Below, one piece after another: positions 48,716-59,631 of a stretch of DNA of 64,000 nucleotides. The stretch is from Gloeopeniophorella convolvens (Eukaryota > Basidiomycota > Agaricomycetes > Russulales). Position 1 is the first letter of the stretch. Every line of letters begins with the position of its first letter. The stretch spans positions 304,636 through 368,635 of the forward strand of contig WTXD01000027.1 in assembly GCA_022496205.1 (NCBI GenBank), in the 5' to 3' direction. The notes below the pieces were generated by a model, which did no database searches, was not told the origin of the DNA, and saw only the letters and a list, made by a program, of their open reading frames with translations. The position numbers and the translations under genes were made by a program.

Positions 48716-49779
48716 GGGAGGTTTTGGGCGGATGCGTGAACGTGGCCGGGGGCTAGGATCACAAGTGGGTGGTCCAAGGAACAGACAAGGGCAGCTGGAG
48801 CGCAGCAGTTCTCGCGGTCAGACGGAGGGCATGGGAATCGGGAAACGCAGGATGAACGCACCTAGAGGACAGGGAGTTTTGATCAGGGCGACGGTGCGCG
48901 CGATCGGGAGGTTGGAGACGGGGATAAGGACGAGGAAATTAGCGCCTAGGGTAGAACGAAAAGGGCTCCCTCTGAGTATAAGAAATGAGGAAAGAAGGAA
49001 GGAGGGTGAGGGGAGCAAACTGAGGGGAACAGTGTCGACGGTGACGGAGAGAGGGAGGAAAGGAAAGGACGGCTGGGGCGGTGTGTGAGAAGGAAGACAG
49101 GCACCGGCAACCTTCTGATGGCGTCCCTCTGCACGTGCTCCCCTTTTTTCGCCGCTTCCTCTCACAACATATGCTTATGAACCTTAGCCGCGTGGCACAA
49201 AACGTCTCTGTGTCTTTCCCCGCAACATATCCCGCACTAGACACACCGACACCACAGGGCACCCTCGCAGGTCACGCGCGCTCCTCTCCGACCCACCACT
49301 TCCTCCACCGACACATCTTTGTAGTCCATAACACCGCATGCGATTGTTCTCGGTCCAGAATGCAAGGGCACAGGGTTTCCCTCGTCCTATCTTCCAGAAC
49401 CCAGCTTGAGGGCAAATGAAGAGGCAACGCTTCACACCTTTCTTTTGTGTGTGTATGAGTCCCTACCTATCTCCCTGGCAGACAGATTCGATGGCATCAT
49501 TTACACGTGTGGCCTCCGGGCTCGATCAAATATATGCCAAATGAACGTTGAACGCCTGAAAGTGCATCTTTCCCCGCACTGCCCTAGATGGGCTATCCGT
49601 GTCCGCGTCCATTCCGGACGCAATGAACGCCGTTCTCAGAACAAGTGGATTGCAGGCCTAGGTGTGGAATAGGCGCCCACGTATGCATGCGCCTTGTGTC
49701 TGCGCATGGAGGCGTATGGAATGGAACGCGCAACACAAGGGTGTATCAGGGGACCGGAGTGTTTCACCATTCAACCAGT
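48716..49779. other. Intergenic: promoter/5' leader of the G-gamma gene and 3' flank of thioredoxin
   Basis: From about 48950 to 49090 the plus strand is purine-rich (aaagaaggaaggagg...), so the G-gamma leader is a long CT tract, common in highly used fungal promoters. No gene seen. Confidence 0.45.
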
Positions 49780-50412
49780 CTACACGTCCTCTAAAAACTT
49801 GCGCACGCCGGGTTCGGGGAGCGCTCCGACGAATTGCTTCACGGGCTCTCCATCACGGAACGCGACGACCGTCGGGAGCGCGCGAACCTAGGTAGCTGTG
49901 TCAGCATGGCGCGAATAGAGTATAAAGCTCCTCTGCAATGCGCACCTGGAATTGCTGCGCGAGCGCGCCCTGCTGATCTGCGTCGACGGTAACGAGGTCA
50001 ATAGCGCGCCCAGTGCCAGTCTTGAACGCCTCGTCGCCAGCGAGCTTCTCGAGGATTGGTGACAGCGTCCTGCACGGACCGCACCAGCTGTGCAACGCCG
50101 GGCAACCTCGGTCAAGCAAAAACAAAAGCAGAGGCAGAGGAACGTACTCGGCATAAAAGTCAACCAGCACTACGCGGCCATTCGTTTTGCTCGCAGATGT
50201 CACCTTGAAGAACGCCTGCGGATCCGTCAGCGAGCTGCACGAGGCGGGACAGCAACCGGGCCCGCGGCACGCACCGCTGGGTCGACGTCGTTGAATTGTT
50301 CAAGTCTGCATCTCGACGTCGAGAAGAGGCGGGCTGCGGATTGCGGTGTACGGCGCGAGAGGGCTGGCCGGGCAAGCTGGAGGATCTGTCTCGTCGCGGA
50401 GAGCATTGTCAT
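49780..50412 (-). CDS. Thioredoxin with mitochondrial-type presequence
   Basis: Disulfide reductase. ATG 50412 (or 50406) opens MTMLSATRQILQLARPALSR then RTPQSAARLFSTSRCRLEQF, an Arg/Ser-rich presequence. An intron of about 59 bases (gtgcgt to gatccgcag) joins DPA to AFFKVTSASKTNGRVVLVDF. A second intron joins YAD to WCGPCRTLSPILEKLAGDEA, where WCGPC is the active site. A third brings VRALPTVVAFRDGEPVKQFV, containing the cis-Pro in ALPTVV, and GALPEPGVRKFLEDV, stop 49780-49782. The mature domain is close to the usual 105 residues. The acceptor at gatccgcag rather than the earlier gtgcag keeps the frame. Divergent from the cupredoxin gene. Confidence 0.87.
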
Positions 50413-51018
50413 GTGCAGGGGGGATTCGGATGTGCTAAATTTGGGACGATCGGAAACCCGCGGAACCGTAACGAGGACGTTCTCACGGAGTTTCATATTG
50501 GCATTGGCGAAGGCTTATCGTCGTCGCTCTGGACCACTACGACGAGCGAATCATCTGCGCGCGAATCGGGGCTGGGGCCAGCACGCCGTTGCAACGCGGT
50601 CGCCCTAGACAATATCGCCCTTCAGGGTGCTCCCGCCTCGCCTTCTTCGCTTGTCTTTTAGGAAATGTGCCGTCAGATTTTTGCTGTGTCCTCGCTGTCA
50701 GGTCTGGGCAACTGTAATGCCCACTTTGTTTATCACTCGCTATCAGGACCTGAGACACCGCTCTGAGCGATGGCATCAAACAGCTGGAGCGTTGCGCCTG
50801 CAGCCGTCAGATTGGCAGTGACATGTGGACCTGATGCGGGTGGCATCTGGTGGCGGCATGGCTGATGCCCTCCATTTTGTTATCGAATCCGAAGCGGGCG
50901 TCCCCCGTCGACGTGGCAACCAACTTGGAACAAAGACAAGGCGCTTCGTGATTGCGGCCTATTGCGGCTCGTGCGGAGATGGGATTTGGAACCTCCCGCG
51001 AATTTGGCGCGCCCGTTC
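50413..51018. other. Divergent intergenic region, thioredoxin and cupredoxin genes
   Basis: About 600 bases without a supported gene. It must contain the thioredoxin promoter. Confidence 0.4.
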
Positions 51019-51024
51019 TATAAA
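51019..51024 (+). promoter_or_regulatory. TATA box upstream of the cupredoxin gene
   Basis: TATAAA, 254 bases before ATG 51279. The long distance suggests a leader with an intron: a gtatgt donor lies at about 51123. Confidence 0.4.
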
Positions 51025-51278
51025 GCATGCTCCAGGGCGTAGCAGCTCTTTTTCCCTAACTACTACGTTCACTGTTCATCCCGGAGCCAGTCTCTTGTCT
51101 TTCGTTGTTGTTGTCCGAGCAGGGTATGTCCCCCTCTTCTCATCTTTGCCTCTAGTCCAGCTACTCATGATCACACCTCTAGTTCTCGCAAGCCCTTCTA
51201 ACCGTATCACCGCTACTTCAATTGTTTAATCCGGCTTCGCCTGTTCGCTCCCTCCAAAACACACCCAAGACAGTCATC

Positions 51279-51983
51279 ATGCGTTTCGCTCTTACCTCCG
51301 CAGCTCTCGCCACCCTCGCCGCGACCGCCTCGGCGCAGCAGAACTTCCAGGTTCAGGTCGGCGCCAACAATGGCCTCACGTTCGACCCTCCCTCCGTCAA
51401 CGCTTCCGTCGGCGATACCGTTTCGTTCCTTTTCATGGCGAAGAACCATACCGCGACACAGTCCTCCTTCGCCGCGCCCTGCCAGCCCCTCGCGGGTGGT
51501 GTCGACTCCGGCTTCCAGCCCGTTGCCGCGGGTGCGACCTCGGTTCCGTCGCTCACGATCACTGTGAATGCCACGACGCCGCTCTGGTTCTCCTGCATGC
51601 AGACTGGGTAAGCTTCCCCTCTCCGCGTCGACTCCCATCCAATCGCTGACACATCGTGCCACAGTCACTGCGAGCAAGGCATGGTCTTCGCCGTCAACGC
51701 GAACGCGAACAAGTCGTTCGATGCCTTCCAGGCAACCGCCAAGGCGTCCGCGCCTGACGGCACGCCCCCGGCCTCGTCCTCCGCGCCTGGGTCGTCGCCC
51801 TCGTCCGGTTCCTCGTCCGGCGCACCACCCGCGAGCTCGTCCGGCGCATCCCCATCCGGCGCGTCCTCGTCTGGCTCGTCGCCTTCGCCTTCCGCATCGC
51901 CCGCAAACGGCGCTGCGTCCGTCGGCGTGCGCGCAGGTGCCCTGCTCGCTGCCGTCGGTCTCGCCGCCGGTGTTCTGCTGTGA
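51279..51983 (+). CDS. GPI-anchored extracellular cupredoxin-domain serine-rich protein
   Basis: Signal peptide MRFALTSAALATLAATASAQ. The single cupredoxin domain reads FQVQVGANNGLTFDPPSVNA, SVGDTVSFLFMAKNHTATQS and LWFSCMQTGHCEQGMVFAVN. The last gives the C-x4-H-x4-M type-1 copper site, with the His in KNHT as fourth ligand. A 57-base intron (51608-51664) splits the Gly codon in QTGHC. A Ser/Pro/Ala-rich linker follows (ASSSAPGSSPSSGSSSGAPP) and then a hydrophobic tail VGVRAGALLAAVGLAAGVLL, a GPI signal. These proteins are secreted by many fungi; their role in the wall or with copper is not settled. There is no frame damage. Confidence 0.88.
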
Positions 51984-52421
51984 TTGCCCCCCGTATGTCA
52001 TGTCGTGTGATTTTGGACTCTCGTGGCTTTGCTTGATTTCTCGCGCTCTCTGGTACTTTTATTCGATAGCTGGGCTATGTAGTTGACATGCACAAACGAA
52101 AGATCTGGCTCGATTAAACTGGTGTGATTCGAGTGAGCGGTGTGGTGCACGTCTTGATAAGTGTGTGGTCTCCTGATCGCATCCATCAACGTTCAACGTC
52201 AAGATTGGTAGTGGTGGGCGCTGCTCGGCTGTCTCGGTGCTGTGGATAGGTTGCCGGAACTTACCGAGACCAGCTTCTGGAGTCGCCTGGCCACTGCGAC
52301 ACAGTCCCTTCATCAGGATCTCCGAGGATTTCCGGTGACAGCTTAAACCTGTGCTCTATGCATCAATAAGACACGCACAAGAAAGGAGGGAGGGTACGCA
52401 CCTGGGCATCATCGTCGTCTG
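51984..52421. other. Intergenic, tail-to-tail between the cupredoxin and broken F-box genes
   Basis: About 440 bases of 3' flanks; no gene seen. Confidence 0.4.
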
Positions 52422-54362
52422 TCACCACGCAGGGCTCTGGCCCGCCTTGAAGCCCGCGGGCGCCTCTGGCGTGCTGGCCACGGACATTAGCATGTCAAGC
52501 ACGTCCTCGCTGCCCGCCGGGCCGGTCGCATATGTCAGCTGGACATTCTTCCGGGCAGCACAGAACTTGAGGGACCCGAAGGCCTTGCGCACGATGGGCT
52601 GGACCTGGGAGAGGGATGGTTCGTCAGACGGCGCAACGATCGCATCCAGCGCGGACATTGGCACGTCATCGATAGATCCTCCATCTCCGGGGTCCAGCGC
52701 GCGTCCGATTTCCATTACGAGGGCTTTTGACACCCATAGCGTCCGCATGCGCACGGACGCCCGGATACCTCACCACGCCATTGTTCTGGGAGTTCCTTGA
52801 GATGGTATCCCAGGAAAAGACTGTCAATTTTGGACAATCCGGGAGCAAGAGCACGACAAATCTGGGCCATTGAGTGCGTCTGCCAGTCGAGCTGCCTGTT
52901 CGGAACAGCAATGTGTACGCCCATGCTTGAAATAGCTTGAGCATCTTCGATACGAGGGTAGACGTGCAGCTCGCCGGAGAAGGACGTGAAATCTATGCGA
53001 GCTACAGAGCCTTGATTCAATTTCGCTGCGCTCGCAATCAGAGCTGAGAGGTGCGGGATGACGAAAGTGGGTCGGTAGAATAGTTTGATGTTCAAGCTCG
53101 CGATAGAGAGCATGCCAATCCCAGCTACGAGTGCTTCCGGCTATCTCCGTGGAACGTGAACTGCCTGAGCCTGGGAAGGGAAGAGATCTCCCGTGGAGCG
53201 GGGATCGGAACGAAACTGCCGGCGGCGAAGCGCTGGAAAGTCATAGGGGCGAGTTCAACGGAGAGATAGATCAGATGCGTGAGGCCGGTTAAGGGCGCGA
53301 GGAGTCCATCGAGGGAAATGGAGGCAATTTTGGGGATTCGAAGCGAGAGGGAAGTAAGTTGTTGGGTCGAGGATAGGAAACACGCCAATGAGGGAGGGAA
53401 GATGTTGTCAAGGAAGATATGTCGTAGACTGGGAGCACCTTCACTCAAGAACCCATCGGGTAGGACCAACCCTTCTGCGGCGTTGGGCGAAGGACGAAGG
53501 CCAAGGATAAGGTGACACAAAAATGGCAAAGGTCCGCTCATCGCCTTGGCGAACTTCAACATTGTTACTTCTGGCGCAGTGAATTCGATGCTACATAGGC
53601 GGGAATCAGAGTATGCACAAAGCGTCGAGGCCACATCATCCTCTGGCGTAGGGGCTTCGGGTTGATTGGGGTGAGCGCTGGAGGTGTATTCAAGGGATAT
53701 AGGCAATGATGGTAGATGACCGAGCAAGGCTGCCATGCGTGCACTCTGACCCGTCGTACAACGTATTATTAATCGGAGGCTGGATGCGAAGTCGAGAATA
53801 CACTACCGCCAGCGCCGACAGACGTGAGAGAGCACGATCCAGCTGTAGGATCGACTCCAGCGGTGGGGGTCCGTCTGCCGGTAGAACTTGAAAACTTGAA
53901 GCAGGACGTCGGATGGAAGTATATGGATTGATGCGATGCATGTGGTGGAACCATCGGACGGGCTCCAGCCACGGACGCCATGGCCAGGATAGGCCGCTAC
54001 GGAGGCACGAAGATCAGTCATACCTTCACTTGGTGGACGGCAGCCCGCCGCTTACCTGAGTCCTGAGGAGCAAACGGTTGCGAGTCGGCGATAATCGCTA
54101 CGGGGGCTACACTTGCTTCCAAACAGAGAGGTACATCGGCCATAGATTCATACCAATGTGGTAAATGGAATGAGGTAGGGCTGATCGTCAAAGCTTGCGT
54201 TCCAGGAAGAATCATCTCGTGGATTGGCTGGTCTCTGATCTCTGAGATTGAAGGATCAATCTGTGGTCGATGAGTATCGACTCGTCGGTGGCTGTCGATA
54301 CGGCGGGCCCTGCCAGGCCGGGGCTTGTCATGTGGCGGGATAGGTTTAGATGGAGGGGACAT
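52422..54362 (-). pseudogene. F-box/LRR gene D, broken by a nonsense codon and a frameshift
   Basis: The first part (54362 leftward) is a low-complexity leader, then an intron (gtaagc...cgtag) to AAYPGHGVRGWSPSDGSTTC and the F-box ILPSDVLLQVFKFYRQTDPH, SWIVLSHVCRRWR. The next codon is TAG (53802-53804), where paralogues have GAG in WRELVLSS. The frame then goes on with related text (CILDFASSLRLIIRCTTGQS, ARMAALLGHLPSLPISLEYT) to FHGDSR near 53140. There one base is missing before EALVAGIGMLSIASLNIKLF. The end SVASTPEAPAGFKAGQSPAW stops at 52422. It is a distant relative of families A, B and C. With two faults it is likely dead; it lies 500 bases from the transposon. Confidence 0.7.
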
Positions 54363-54881
54363 CTATGGTCGGCTCAGTGGTGGAGCAAGTCGGGTCGTGA
54401 TGGCGTTTCTGTAGGACTCGCACCCACTTCTATGGTGCAGCTAGTTTATATGCACTAGCACTGGGTCAATACGAGGGGAGCACGGGGACCCGGCAATCAA
54501 CGTTCAACTCGGAAGCCTTGCCATTTGACAGGTGGAAGGGAAGGAGAGGGTCAATAGGGCGGTGTCTATTCCGACTCTGGAACCACGTCGTATCTGGCCG
54601 CCTATCGCGTGGACTCACGGTCGCTCGTTGCAAAAGTACGACATTGGCAAAGAAAAAGGCTGTGTGCAATGCCAGTGTGATGTACCCTTGAACGTACCGA
54701 CGAGTACTGCAACCTGCATCATAGAGTTTGAAAAGTCCGGTAGAGGTACGAGAAGTCTGCTGTATGTGTTATAGAATGTGCCGCATGGGGACATTGGGGT
54801 GGCGTAGTCGCCGTTGCGAGGACGCTGCAAGACCATCACAAACCCGGCGCGGAATTGTGTGAGGTTTTCGGTGGTTCCGGT
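54363..54881. other. Intergenic between F-box gene D and the transposon
   Basis: No gene. The last bases before the terminal repeat contain ttttcggtgg, a reverse-strand form of the ACCGAA motif found inside the element, so the true left end might lie slightly further left. Confidence 0.35.
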
Positions 54882-54896
54882 AGGACCCTGCCAAAC
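54882..54896 (+). repeat. Left terminal inverted repeat of the transposon
   Basis: AGGACCCTGCCAAAC, exact inverse of the right end. Confidence 0.75.
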
Positions 54897-54922
54897 TCAG
54901 CCAGAGGTCCGATGCCAAAATA

Positions 54923-55068
54923 ACCGAAAACTGCCGGCCCGGGACAGGAGGTTAGATGCTTTTGCACCGAATCTTAGTCACGTGGAACCCGGGGTTATAT
55001 GCTCGCATCACCGAATTGAGCCGGCCTGGAGGTCAGAAGGGGGTAGGTATGGTGCAAGAATAACCGAA
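54923..55068 (+). repeat. Left subterminal ACCGAA cluster
   Basis: ACCGAA occurs at 54923, 54966, 55010 and 55063, all on the plus strand. The second is preceded by GGTTAGATG and a T-rich spacer. Such arrays in other DNA transposons bind the transposase. Confidence 0.55.
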
Positions 55069-55448
55069 TGCACCCGGTGGTCAGACTATGAGAGGCTGTC
55101 GGTGGTGCCGTGGCCACAGACCATGTGGGAGACATCCATGGAGATCAATTATGTCAGATCATGTCAGATAATCACTAACTACATCCTGATTGCGCCGGTT
55201 CTAAAGAGAGATTGGTCTCAGCGCACTTCAGACCTCTGAGTATCTCAGGGTCTCAAAGCTGCTTGGCCGACAAATAGATATCTGCATGGCAGACAGGATA
55301 ACGACCAGATCTGTTCAGATTTGTTTGCCAGATGATCGAAAATTCAACACTCGCTGCGCAGCGCCGCGCTGGCTCAGTGTTGTGGTCCTAAGTCGTCGTC
55401 AAGTCGTCGTACTACCTCATTTCTTCGCTCGCCAAGCCTGCACATACA

Positions 55449-56675
55449 ATGGACGACATAGATTCCATCTTGGAAACCATCCAGCCTCCAGAAAAGCTGC
55501 TCGCGGACCTTCGCCCGCTGGGATCACTCGCGGTGTCCAAATTCTTAGGCGTGCAAATGCCACCTCAGCCTGCAAACCAGAACAGTCAGCGGAGTCTAGC
55601 AGACTGGTATTCAGACCACGAACCAACGCACCATCCCTCTTCCCTAAACGACCTTCTCCTCCCGCAAACCTCTGTTTGTGAGGTACTGGATGGCGAACTG
55701 TGGCACGCGTTGCTGTCAGGGCGCAAGTCAGTCCGACACCCAATTGAACTCACAACTTACCTGCCGCTTTGGGTCGCGCGCGCGTGGAAGTGGGGGAGCG
55801 TTATTGTGCAGAAGCAAGCTTTTTGGAAGGCACGCCTGCAGTGGATACTGGATAGCGCCGCCAAGGAACGCTGGGGAGAGGAGTTTCAGCGCGCGGTCAC
55901 CAATGCCACGCTGGCTAGCCCGTGGCAAGCAGGCTTGACAGGTTTACAACGCGGAGCGGTTTTGTCGACAACCTTGGTGAGCACGCTGCTTTCGGGTGCC
56001 TGGCTCAGCGACGACGTGCTTGCATGCATCTTGGATGCCATCCAGCTCGATGGGGAGTGGACTGCCTCGCAGACGGGTGGACTGCAAGTCGCTCATCCGA
56101 GCCTCTCAGCATTTATACAACAGGAGAGCGCAAGCGGGAGCACAACTTACTGGGGACAGAGATTGGCCGCTGGAGACGTTACACGCCTCCTGATACCATT
56201 CAACGTTGACAATGTGCACTGGATTGCTGTGGAGATCGATGTCAAGGATCGCACCATCAACATTGGGGACTCACAACCGTCCACAAGCGCATCTTCAGCC
56301 CCTCAAATCTCGCGGGACATTACAAGATGGCTCGATAGATTCTTGCCACAGCACGCGGGCTATTGGGTCATCGACTTTCATGGCTTGAATACGAGGCTTC
56401 AAAAGGATACGAGCTCTTGCGGGCTTGCCACGATCAACACCTTTCACCGGCGCGTGGTCCATGGCGCTGCTGAGTGGAATCCGAACCAGTCACGATATAT
56501 CCGCGCATCCTACTATAAGCGTTGCTTGCGTGCGTCCAATGATGCAGAGATGGTCAGTCAGCATCACACTATGCAGGTAACACTAGCTCACCTGGAAGCA
56601 GCGCGCATCAACGGCCAGAGGCACGTTAAGTGGAGCCGGGGGGCTTGTAGGAGAACCGGAGCTAGCTGTTCATGA
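55449..56675 (+). CDS. Transposon gene, N-terminal part: Ulp1-type (C48) cysteine protease domain
   Basis: ATG 55449 (MDDIDSILETIQPPEKLLAD) opens about 400 codons. The first 200 residues have no known fold. The protease runs about residues 240-350: LLIPFNVDNVHWIAVEIDVK with the catalytic His (codon 56217), an Asp in INIGDSQPS (56268), and QKDTSSCGLATINTFHRR with the oxyanion Gln (56400) and nucleophile Cys (56418). All four C48 residues are present, so the domain may be active as a SUMO- or ubiquitin-like deconjugase. In this frame the text ends at TGA 56673-56675. One base fewer in the G6 run at about 56633-56638 would continue into the zinc-finger frame, so I read it as one protein with the next entries. 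Confidence 0.72.
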   Translation: MDDIDSILETIQPPEKLLADLRPLGSLAVSKFLGVQMPPQPANQNSQRSLADWYSDHEPTHHPSSLNDLLLPQTSVCEVLDGELWHALLSGRKSVRHPIELTTYLPLWVARAWKWGSVIVQKQAFWKARLQWILDSAAKERWGEEFQRAVTNATLASPWQAGLTGLQRGAVLSTTLVSTLLSGAWLSDDVLACILDAIQLDGEWTASQTGGLQVAHPSLSAFIQQESASGSTTYWGQRLAAGDVTRLLIPFNVDNVHWIAVEIDVKDRTINIGDSQPSTSASSAPQISRDITRWLDRFLPQHAGYWVIDFHGLNTRLQKDTSSCGLATINTFHRRVVHGAAEWNPNQSRYIRASYYKRCLRASNDAEMVSQHHTMQVTLAHLEAARINGQRHVKWSRGACRRTGASCS

Positions 56676-57948
56676 GGATGAGCACGAGCGCGAAGGGGCC
56701 GCGAGCGCGACAGACGCCGGCGAAGTGGGCATTGCCAGCTCTGCTGGAGTGAGCTCCGAGGTGACTATCCAAGCACCAGAAGTTACCAGTGAAGCATCTG
56801 ACGGGAAGCAGGACAACCGGATGTTGGAGGAGGTCGGAGGCACGTTGGCAGCGCTGGAGGTCCCTCAGGACCTTTCTGAAGCTGAAAAGAAAGTGGTCCT
56901 TGGTAGGGAGAGGGCATCCGAATCACAAATTGAAGAGACGCGAGAAAGGTCGCTGCAGCTGAAGTCGGAGAACGCGAAGAAGCCGAAGGCGGTAGTGCTT
57001 CGGGGCCGCCGACCCGTTGACGTGAGTTTCGTCGCGCGTGCCATTGTTCCCAATGCGGTAGTACTCACCTGCTGCTCTCCAACTTCCGATTTCCAGCCTG
57101 TAACCGTGGAACTTAAGGCTGCCGCTCAATACAACGCGTTCAAAGAGAAAATTCTTGCTATCGACCCGGACGCCATCTTTGATTCTAAGGACAAGAAGCT
57201 CGTCACCTGCAGCCGATGTGGTGAGGTCACGAAAGCGCGGCAAAACAACAACACCGAGCGGTTCAAAGAACACCAAAACTCAGCAAAATGTAAGAAGGTG
57301 AAGGGCAAACAGTCCTCGCTGAGTGCATTCCTCGCTGCACCGGACTCTGGTCCTCCGGCTGCACCGCGGCCACCACCTGCTTGTCCTGGACTTACGGATC
57401 GCTCCGCCTTGGGTGTTTTGAAGTACCTTGAGCGCACCGTAATGACCACTGGAGGCGCTCCCCCTCGCTGGAAACTCAAGGCTCGCATCTTACGAGAGCT
57501 CAAGCGTGCCCGCCGGTACCGTACGACTGCACGTCAAAGGAAAGCGCGTGCATCTGGTTGGGCAGGTTTGAAGTCATGCGTTCTCGCCGCCGAGCGTGCT
57601 GCCGCGAAATGGATCAACAATCATATGGTTAGGGCGGTATTCTCGCCTAATTGCGTCGGAACGGGCCATTGGTCGCTTGTAGAACCGGATGTCGCGCTCC
57701 CTTGTGGGCGGTGCTATGCAGTGAAGAGTGTCAAATCCTTCACAAATACCCTACGCCGTGTCGGGGGCAAGAAGGGGAAGTATACTCCTAAGGCATACCA
57801 AAGTGAACTTCAAGGGAAATCCTATGCGCGTCATAAGGATGTTCAGGAACTCATGGAGATGGTACGCGAATGTTATCTTGGTTCTATATGCATTTCTGAG
57901 ACGGTCACAACAGGACGCAGGCAGATCGCGCTGGCTTATATTCGCTAA
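56640..57948 (+). CDS. Transposon gene, middle part: BED-like zinc finger and Cys-rich linker
   Basis: The frame is open from GLVGEPELAVHEDEHEREGA with an acidic Ala/Glu-rich stretch. The finger is LVTCSRCGEVTKARQNNNTE then RFKEHQNSAKC (57202-57290), a C-x2-C...H-x5-C pattern like BED fingers that bind transposon ends. A Pro-rich linker and a basic region (RELKRARRYRTTARQRKARA) follow, then a second Cys pair in ALPCGRCYAV. After ECYLGSICIS near 57898 this frame stops at 57948. The transposase continues in the frame that contains RYKNHSAFLGMMKAIMLAED, so an intron or a lesion lies about 57890-57970. Confidence 0.6.
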
Positions 57949-57949
57949 A

Positions 57950-59631
57950 CGCGGGGTGGCGGGTCGGTACAAGAATCATTCGGCGTTCCTGGGGATGATG
58001 AAGGCAATCATGCTGGCCGAAGATCGCTCGTTTGCGAATAAAGGGACGACAAACATGAAGTATGATGCAAGCTTCGACCAAATCTGCATTGTGCTCGCCC
58101 TCATCTCACCGGCCGCATATCGAATCGTTCGGAAAGAATTTGGCGGGCGATCTATGAGTAGTATCCGGTACGATTCTTGCTTCCGAGCGTGTTGTCATTG
58201 TCATACTGAATGTTTATTTCCTGACCGCAGTTCCATCCATCAAAAGCAAGGTCGCTTCCAGCCTGGAATCTGCGCCGCCAACTTTGATGCGGCGCAGAAA
58301 TGGGCTCAAGACCTCGGTTATGACAGACCCTTCCTCTTGGCTGTAGACGATACAAAATTGACCCCATCGCTGCGCTCGTACATGGACCGTGGGCAGTGGA
58401 AACTTGGCGGCATGCATGGCGAAGTCAAGGCATTCGATTCATATGATGAACTCTCGGGAGTTGCGAGTCAGGTTGAGCGCAAGGACGTAGCAGAGAAGGT
58501 ATTGTCTTGACTTCGTGTCTCCCATTAGCAGCATCACCGAAACCGATCGCACAGGTGCGCGCGTGGATGCTCATCCTCCCCCTTCCCGGTATCCCTCCTC
58601 GCCTCCTTGCGACCACGCCGTTGTGCCCTACAACTACTCGAGCAGAGCTTCGTGAATGGCATGACAGCATTGAGGCCCATCTTTCCGAGCGCAACATGCA
58701 TCTCCTCTCCTACAACACCGATGGCGCCTCGAACGAGCGCCGCATCTTGCATGACCTCGAGAACGAGGCCATAGACGACGGTCGAGTTCGCGAGTATGAA
58801 TTTGCGAACCCAGAAGAAGGCAAACCAGATCTCAAAGTCAAGCTACCCCTCCTCGATAACGGGAAGCCGCGCATTTCGTCGTCCGATGGAAAGCACTCAA
58901 AGAAGAACGCCAGGGGTAGCGTGACGTCTGGCGCACGTGTCGTTGTACTTGGGCGCTACATCGTACACGTCGGGATGCTGGCTGCGCTGGCAGAGGGAAA
59001 GCACAGCCCTCTTCTCAAGGCTGACATCATTGGCGTGGACAAGCAAGACGATCGTGCCACCGCCCGTCTTTTCTCTTCTGCAGCTATTGAGTATTCCGCA
59101 ATCTTACCTGCCCTACGCGAAGAACATGGCCTCAAGTCATACTTATTTGTCATTGGCGATGTCTTTGATGCACAGCAAAACCGCGTTATAACGCATGCCG
59201 CTCGCATCAAGATGCTCTGGAGAGGCCGTTTCTTTCTGGACGGCTGGCGCAATTATATCCTTATGCACCCGCACTACAACATCAGCACTCACTTTATCTC
59301 ACGCGAGCTCTACGACATCCTCTCGGTCTTCATCAACGCGATGCTGTCACTCATTCTTGCGCACCGCGATTACTTCCCCCATGTTCCGCTACTGCTGTGG
59401 CTCAATTCCACAGAAGTATGCGAGCACTTTTTTGGGTGCGCGCGCAAGGTCCAGAAGGACTTCACCTTCGTCGAATGGATGATCCCGAAACTCGCAACAA
59501 TCATGTCAAATGAACTCAAGCTCAAGGGCTTCCAGGCGAGCGCGAGGGAGCATCGCTCGGGGTATTACCACTCTTGGTCTGAGATGAAAGGCCTTAACCC
59601 AGAGGTCTTGATGAAGTTCCCGTCCAATTAG
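57950..59631 (+). CDS. Transposon gene, transposase core with D, D, E candidates
   Basis: Reading RYKNHSAFLGMMKAIMLAED and TNMKYDASFDQICIVLALIS, then SIHQKQGRFQPGICAANFDA and AQKWAQDLGYDRPFLLAVDD (Asp at 58346/58349). An intron 58499-58550 (gtattg...cgcacag) leads to VRAWMLILPLPGIPPRLLAT. Next are the second acidic candidate in SYNTDGASNERRILHDLENE (58720), and the C-terminal STEVCEHFFGCARKVQKDFT (Glu 59413). The spacing and the CEHFFG ending resemble the RNase H-fold of several cut-and-paste transposases, but I cannot name the superfamily. TAG at 59629-59631 interrupts LMKFPSN, and the frame stays open past it (DINLLICAAYLEAKSLITIL), so this is a nonsense lesion rather than the true end. Confidence 0.6.

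Noticed and set aside
50270..50290. Apparent frameshift in the thioredoxin gene after DPA
   Set aside because: Resolved by using the downstream acceptor gatccgcag, which restores frame with a normal intron length.
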